Source: Pantoea stewartii subsp. stewartii (lineage in GTDB: Bacteria > Pseudomonadota > Gammaproteobacteria > Enterobacterales > Enterobacteriaceae). Taken from it: a stretch of 64,000 nucleotides of DNA. Both the position numbers and the translations under genes were made by a program. Within the stretch, counting starts at the first letter, position 1. Each line of letters begins with the position of its first letter. Of this stretch, positions 60,901-64,000 are shown piece by piece. The stretch lies in assembly GCF_008801695.1 (NCBI RefSeq), contig NZ_VZPF01000003.1:31183-95182 (forward strand), written 5' to 3'. A model generated the notes under the pieces. The model saw only the letters and a program-made list of their open reading frames with translations, made no database searches and was not told where the DNA came from.

Positions 60901-61353
60901 TTTAAAAATCTGTGCCTCGGTAAAATCGATAGTAACCTTGCCATCCTCACTCACCTTACCGGAGCCGTATTTCAGTTCAATAGTGATATTAAGTCCATAT
61001 TTACTGGCAGGCGTATATCTGTCCCACTGCACGACCTGACCGTCGCTGTCTGTGCGAATAAAACTTCCGTCAATGAACATCATTCGCACAGACACTTTGG
61101 AATCCTGAAGAGTGGAATTCTCAAAAGAAATCAGTGGAGGGCCGAGAACCAGGTTTTTGAAATGATAACCGGTAGCAGTGGAATCTGACTCATTATCAAA
61201 GGGATGGTAATGCTCACCAGCTCTGACCTTCTCAATATATTGCTGATGTAAAAGTGTGTTTACCCGGTCGCGATTGTAAGCAACCATTGCATCCCAACCA
61301 TGGGTAGCAGATTGACCAGACAGCACTTTATTGATATCTTCAATACTACTCAT
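57961..61353 (-). CDS. P47/TULIP-like protein with tandem Ig-like repeats, possible toxin component
   Basis: 1,130 residues without a signal peptide. The start THGWDAMVAYNRDRVNTLL (residues 17-35) and the segment LFPGDNILSFSEVYNPGDL (about 451-469) resemble the Clostridium P47/OrfX family of TULIP lipid-binding proteins. Two Ig-like repeats follow at about 480-563 and 564-650, each with a GSID-x-NG-x-YT-x-P core (GSIDSNGLYTAP, GSIDKNGVYTPP). The C-terminal 450 residues are not recognised. GAGGTT precedes the ATG. It lies 46 bp after the endolysin gene and upstream of the RHS gene. The P47 call rests on motif similarity only. Confidence 0.7.
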   Translation of the reverse strand: MSSIEDINKVLSGQSATHGWDAMVAYNRDRVNTLLHQQYIEKVRAGEHYHPFDNESDSTATGYHFKNLVLGPPLISFENSTLQDSKVSVRMMFIDGSFIRTDSDGQVVQWDRYTPASKYGLNITIELKYGSGKVSEDGKVTIDFTEAQIFKIEGLNDLPADVILAFQNFLNSNPMSYTLGELKHDDNQETLYPDEFVVRTQKYPGSSALASASNADGAVLVFIKTQYGGKGTLPSDNDSQPWVIPEGKSATLLISDKLLYGPLLADNFKSRITDFKSETSETDGNYSLKFTDGYVPTTNVIQKSIATMGGLLAMWSSDKDQNKRPARLSMSGLKMVKGDDNQTIKAQFVEEAFTDTFTFEASTLDEPIFQTQDDIFYRSGQFLAKLTLDDKGNVIFNGKADFKLQADSKAPWYDFGTLATEDFANEATSNLNKNGLFSLDSIKTFYLSNVLFPGDNILSFSEVYNPGDLALYGEVAQSLTTLTITPDESVIGCGQTLQFSASLSDGSAPQGLVWSVDGVGSIDSNGLYTAPATGDITQTKNAIITATTSGGLKSIAIATVLVSALDVEPAFILVKEKAVSPIQFTAYLAGSAEKKVTWTLVADVSDAGSIDKNGVYTPPAGQYDTDEPIVISAVASLPSGEQSRAIICLWGEQIELGFPVTPAYTLNVTEKSTASFSSQNRHFDAEKWTNYPVLGTLSDPVKQPSEDKMHIWSCDYHAPDVITQPQLVFIKITQDEPDAVAGYALVELQPSVSPWSRVKELTTLSISTVGSSAAGTEIYGNGLNQATMQININAQDKDGDHVNVLAQDIIPYITLVDYSTGEEISNAGVWAYTDKINDYNTSPTVLQSGTNVISLYVTANQGALTKDIAVKVQLVNPDAENKYVSTAKDIDDGFDSKVTVKTLQPINYSDKMNIKYGSDAPVKIKDNLSFTVITGDSYVSKSTGECYQSIVEIAPANQDGSGFKTVIMDYNPVINETVNTENQSWGDIKNELSFSCLPYDKLRKSCSVAGYHAGSGSTDDPALKSSAMIYFDAKQFEGKDTHDLEGVIYFHNGDKKYRLEVSNISTPSSGGSSILFSGYIFKIPDAEVNPLGWDNSLNPVKITVTDRYGNFGNITLRWDDHEHYVTPAII

Positions 61354-61399
61354 AGTAGTAACCTCAATTTATTTAGATTGATTAATGTGGGGGAGGGTA

Positions 61400-61843
61400 T
61401 TATGTCTTGTCCTTCATGTCTTTTATAAAAACTAACCTTTCAGCTTCCCTTCGTCGCACTAATCCTGGTATTTGCTTACCACCTGCATTAACCCATCTTG
61501 GCAATTCATTTGCGGCAGAGAGATAGTCTCCTGAATTCAGGTGTCTTAGTAATGTAGAGGATGATAAGTTCCCCTCTCCAAGATTAAAAACAAATGAAAC
61601 CAATGCATCGAATTGATTTTGCGTTAATGAGACTTTAACGAGTCTGTTGACAACACCCTCAAAAAGTTGGATGTCTTTCGCTAAAAGATGCTCGGCTTCT
61701 TCTTGCGTTATGCAATCTCCTGGCTGAACTTTATGAGTGTGCCCGTACCCAATTGTCCAGACATTGGCTGAGCATTGATATGCTCGAATTCTGCAACCTT
61801 CAAAATCCTTTATTAACTGCAAGCCGTTTTTGCTTATTTTCAT
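61400..61843 (-). CDS. GH24 endolysin (lysozyme) of a toxin-linked lysis cassette
   Basis: 147 residues. The catalytic pattern is Glu15, Cys24 and Thr30 (FEGCRIRAYQCSANVWTIG). There is no signal peptide or signal-anchor, so it needs a holin to reach the murein. The middle matches phage lysozymes (NQFDALVSFVFNLGEGNLSSS). Its start overlaps the stop of the upstream holin gene by 4 bp. No phage structural genes are nearby, which points to a dedicated release function. Confidence 0.92.
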   Translation of the reverse strand: MKISKNGLQLIKDFEGCRIRAYQCSANVWTIGYGHTHKVQPGDCITQEEAEHLLAKDIQLFEGVVNRLVKVSLTQNQFDALVSFVFNLGEGNLSSSTLLRHLNSGDYLSAANELPRWVNAGGKQIPGLVRRREAERLVFIKDMKDKT

Positions 61844-62112
61844 GTTTCAGCCCTATGATATAGAAAACTTTTCTTCAAAAAAATGAATGAACACAGCGAG
61901 ATATTAATTACGGTTTCAGACCAATCCGCATAATAATACTCACCAGTTAAAACCCTTACCACTACCGTTGCTAAGGATAACATCATAAAGTAAAGAGAAA
62001 GCCTCAATCGCAGCCTTAAGAATTTTTTATCAAAGAGAAAAAGTTTTACCGCGGCGGCACCGCATACAATTACATTTACATTCATCAAAATCGTTTGCAT
62101 AAAATCATTCAT
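61840..62112 (-). CDS. 3-TM holin-like membrane protein
   Basis: 90 residues with three hydrophobic segments (about 10-25, 37-56 and 66-81) and basic loops. The pattern resembles phage 3-TM holins, including the YYADWSETVINISLCSF segment. It overlaps the first holin gene by 4 bp (ATGA) and the endolysin by 4 bp. A run of 11 G lies one base before its ATG and is the only SD-like sequence, so its translation probably depends on coupling and on that tract. Confidence 0.8.
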   Translation of the reverse strand: MNDFMQTILMNVNVIVCGAAAVKLFLFDKKFLRLRLRLSLYFMMLSLATVVVRVLTGEYYYADWSETVINISLCSFIFLKKSFLYHRAET

Positions 62113-62429
62113 GCCCCCCCCCCCTTAAGATTATTTTTTTTATCTGAACCATTTTCCATTTTTGAAATGACATTCATAATTACTGTAACAATAAGGGAAC
62201 TGCAAATGAATGCGCCGATCTCTCGACTTGGTGAGATCTCTGCTGGTAGGTAGGCATTTAAAATAGATGCTACATTTTCAGCACCTACAATACCCATTGA
62301 AAAAGAAACCATAAACACTATAAACTTTTTTAGACCATAAAAATTCTTTTGCGAAATGTTAAAAAGTAACGAACCCGATAGCGCGGCGATGACTTCAGGC
62401 CCGTAAAGATCTTTAATTATGTTTATCAT
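62109..62429 (-). CDS. Putative holin, first gene of the lysis cassette
   Basis: 106 residues with three hydrophobic segments (about 12-24, 36-58 and 72-89) and a charged C-terminus. The FMVSFSMGIVGAENVASIL and IGAFICSSLIVTVIMNVISK segments match the 'putative holin' family often paired with a 3-TM holin in enterobacterial phages. The C-terminal codons lie in the 11-G tract (KGGGA), so slippage would alter its end. GAGGGAG is upstream of the ATG at some distance. Confidence 0.8.
   Translation of the reverse strand: MINIIKDLYGPEVIAALSGSLLFNISQKNFYGLKKFIVFMVSFSMGIVGAENVASILNAYLPAEISPSREIGAFICSSLIVTVIMNVISKMENGSDKKNNLKGGGA
62114..62124 (-). repeat. Homopolymer of 11 G (C on the plus strand) at the holin-holin junction
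   Basis: The tract lies in the last codons of the first holin gene and one base upstream of the start codon of the second. Slippage by one base would change the first gene's stop, remove the ATGA coupling and alter the SD of the second gene. Confidence 0.9.
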
Positions 62430-63067
62430 CAGTCATGCTCCCTCTAATTTTCTCATGAAGCATCAGTAATGAGGTCAGCTAAAAAAACTGATTTAATGCG
62501 GTAGATATAGTCATCAGTTTCTCTTATTTAAGAGACATAACCTTTATTTGCATGCGCAAATTATAATCAATCCGCACAGTGGTGATGCAAAATAAAGGTT
62601 GGTCTTAATAAAGATTATACTCTAATTCAAAAAAGACCAATGGTTTGAATCGATCATTTCAACCTAATGTGATAGGCCAAACCTATCAGGACTACAATAT
62701 CGATCGTCCATCACAATCATTACCCGGTAGCAATTACTTTCGGTTTTTTAGTTTAAATAACAAGTCACTCAACAAAAAGACTGAATATTATAAAAAAAAT
62801 TAAAATCTCAGCAACATCATTAATAGATAGACCTGTATCTTCAAAGCCACACAGTAGAACATAACAGATATGAATCATACAACAACAAGGACATTACATC
62901 GTAAATAAGTAAATATTAGCATAAAATACCAATTGTGAGATTTTTTTAATTAAATAATTCATTTTGTTTCGAAATATTGATCGTATATGCCCATTATTTT
63001 TTTATGCCTATATCTTTTTATACTTCAGCATTTCTCAATTTTTTTTAATGTCATTCAACTATAATTT
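62430..63067. other. AT-rich regulatory region upstream of the lysis/toxin operon
   Basis: 638 bp without a credible gene and markedly rich in A and T, as is typical of H-NS-silenced promoters (inferred). It contains an inverted repeat TTGGTCTT/AAGACCAA (62599-62606 and 62633-62640) and a palindrome TGATAGG-CCAAA-CCTATCA (62670-62688), which may be operators. Confidence 0.55.
62670..62688. promoter_or_regulatory. Palindrome, possible operator
   Basis: TGATAGG (62670-62676) and CCTATCA (62682-62688) are perfect 7-bp arms with a 5-base spacer, about 240 bp upstream of the first holin gene. This is the size and symmetry of a dimeric repressor site. The binding protein is unknown. Confidence 0.35.
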
Positions 63068-63240
63068 GGCTTTGTTGAATAATAGGTAATCATTCTGTTT
63101 TGTCTGCACTGTTTTGGTAGAAAACGCTGATGCCAGACAGAACACCGTCATACGCAAGCATGTAACGCATTGATTTTATGTTATCTGAAACAACCGTTTT
63201 CATAGTACCACAGCATAAAATCCATTTATTCAACAAAGCC
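63068..63240 (+). mobile_element. MITE copy D (IS903-type ends)
   Basis: 173 bp with a perfect 9-bp target duplication CTATAATTT at 63059-63067 and 63241-63249. It differs from copies B and C by only a base or so, showing recent spread. It lies upstream of the lysis/toxin operon, next to an IS66-family element. Confidence 0.94.
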
Positions 63241-63363
63241 CTATAATTTAGCTTTTCTTGGGTACAAATGGTCCTGACTTAGTTTTTTTTCATACAAAAG
63301 CCATGATAAATGTAAGCGTCACATTTAAACCGTCTGTGCAGCGGGCTCCGGTTCCGGGAAAAT

Positions 63364-63390
63364 AGTGTCCATCATTTTTTAATGGACACT
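63364..63390 (+). other. Hairpin ahead of the IS66 tnpA start
   Basis: AGTGTCCAT and ATGGACACT pair as a perfect 9-bp stem around a 9-base T-rich loop, ending five bases before the GTG start. It may block translation of transcripts entering from outside the element. That role is inferred. Confidence 0.55.
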
Positions 63391-63395
63391 ATCGC

Positions 63396-64000
63396 GTGAA
63401 ACACCGGACATGGCTCCTTGAGGCGCTTCGCCTCCATTTTGATGAAAAGCTGCCGCGTATTGAGGCCGGGCGCAGGCTGGGTATCCCCAAAACCACGGCC
63501 TGCGATCTCTTTGTTCGCTTCAGGAAGGCCGGTCTCTCCTGGCCTTTGCCGCCACGAATCAACGCCAAAATTCTGGATAAGCGCCTTTACCAACAGGCAT
63601 CCCGAAAATCGTCCGTTCTTCCCGTCGTCCCTGCTCCCTGTGAAATCCCTGTCGCCCGCAAACGACCACGACGCCCCAACTTCCCCCGCGACTTCAAAAT
63701 CGCCATGGTGGAGCAGTCGATGCAGCCCGGCGTCAGCGTGGCACAGCTTGCCCGCGAAAATAACATTAACGATAATCTCCTGTTCAACTGGCGGCGACTT
63801 TATCAGCAGGGGCTGCTGGCTGCGCGGACAGATGCGCCGGTCATGTTGCCCGTGACGCTCGCTGCTGAATCAGGCCCCGGACAGCCTCATCCACCGTCCG
63901 TTCAGAGCGACGATGCCCCCTGCTGTGAGCTGGTTCTGCCCGCCGGCACGCTTCGTATCAGCGGAAAGCTGACGCCAGAGCTGCTTCAGATGCTTATCCG
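63396..64000 (+). CDS. tnpA: IS66 family accessory protein TnpA, 3' end cut by window
   Basis: The frame opens with GTG at 63396 and runs to the window edge (201 codons). It has two helix-turn-helix-like parts: an N-terminal one (IEAGRRLGIPKTTACDLFVR) and the classic IS66 TnpA one (FPRDFKIAMVEQSMQP, VAQLARENNINDNLLFNWRR). The end LTPELLQMLIR is also typical. It is needed for transposition with TnpB and TnpC, which would lie to the right. The N-terminal extension is longer than in the simplest TnpA proteins. Confidence 0.88.
   Translation, partial: MKHRTWLLEALRLHFDEKLPRIEAGRRLGIPKTTACDLFVRFRKAGLSWPLPPRINAKILDKRLYQQASRKSSVLPVVPAPCEIPVARKRPRRPNFPRDFKIAMVEQSMQPGVSVAQLARENNINDNLLFNWRRLYQQGLLAARTDAPVMLPVTLAAESGPGQPHPPSVQSDDAPCCELVLPAGTLRISGKLTPELLQMLI

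Larger units (their letters stand above)
63312..64000 (+). mobile_element. IS66-family insertion sequence, left part
   Basis: GTAAGCGT at 63312 matches the typical start of IS66-family terminal repeats, and an IS66 TnpA-type gene follows. The other end is outside the window, so the 8-bp target duplication cannot be checked. The element forms the right edge of the AT-rich island in this window. Confidence 0.8.

Noticed and set aside
53996..61353. Classical Tc toxin (TcA, TcB, TcC)
   Set aside because: No SpvB domain, no TcA-type large protein and no C-terminal toxin were seen. Only the RHS repeats and the lysis genes are shared.

Overview
The window looks like chromosome of a member of the Enterobacteriaceae, closest in gene order and protein sequence to Enterobacter/Leclercia-like relatives of Escherichia coli. 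The evidence is the collinear block ileX-mug-rpoD-dnaG-rpsU-tsaD-plsY-folB-uppP-cca-ygiM-ygiF-glnE-hldE-ubiK-ribB-ygiD-ygiC-ygiB-tolC-nudF-yqiB-cpdA-yqiA-parE-ygiN-mdaB, whose proteins match the E. coli versions almost end to end.

Region 1 (1 to about 19,450) is the late half of a P2-like prophage: terminase ATPase P (cut by the window edge), O, N, M, L, X, a holin, a SAR-type endolysin, LysA/B/C, R, S, V, W, J, I, H, G, FI, FII, E/E' (with a TTTTTTG -1 frameshift site), T, U, D and the late activator ogr. Three sites of the form TGT-N12-ACA lie just upstream of O, V and FI and fit Ogr-activated late promoters. One extra gene for a secreted protein lies between ogr and the 3' end of the ileX tRNA gene, which is the likely attachment site.

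Region 2 (about 19,460 to 48,030) is conserved housekeeping chromosome: the rpsU-dnaG-rpoD operon, envelope and lipid genes (plsY, uppP, tolC), nitrogen control (glnE), LPS heptose synthesis (hldE), riboflavin synthesis with an FMN riboswitch (ribB), cAMP hydrolysis (cpdA) and topoisomerase IV (parE). At its end both genes of the quinone pair are damaged: ygiN carries a 173-bp MITE near its 5' end and mdaB has an in-frame amber codon.

Region 3 (about 48,180 to 53,677) is accessory metabolism: a periplasmic cyclohexadienyl dehydratase-like protein and a leftward cluster of fructose-type PTS IIA, IIB and IIC with two class II aldolases. Its PRD-type regulator is truncated by a MITE.

Region 4 (53,678 to 64,000) is an AT-rich island framed and interrupted by the same MITE, which has IS903-type ends. 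It holds a leftward operon-like set: two holin-like membrane proteins, a GH24 endolysin, a 1,130-residue P47/TULIP-like protein with tandem Ig-like repeats, and a 1,228-residue RHS/YD-repeat protein that stops before any C-terminal toxin domain. A phage-type lysis cassette coupled to large toxin-like proteins resembles the release modules of Tc toxins and chitinases (type 10 secretion). This is the best candidate in the window for an undescribed system. An 11-G tract sits at the junction of the two holin genes. The window ends inside an IS66-family insertion sequence.
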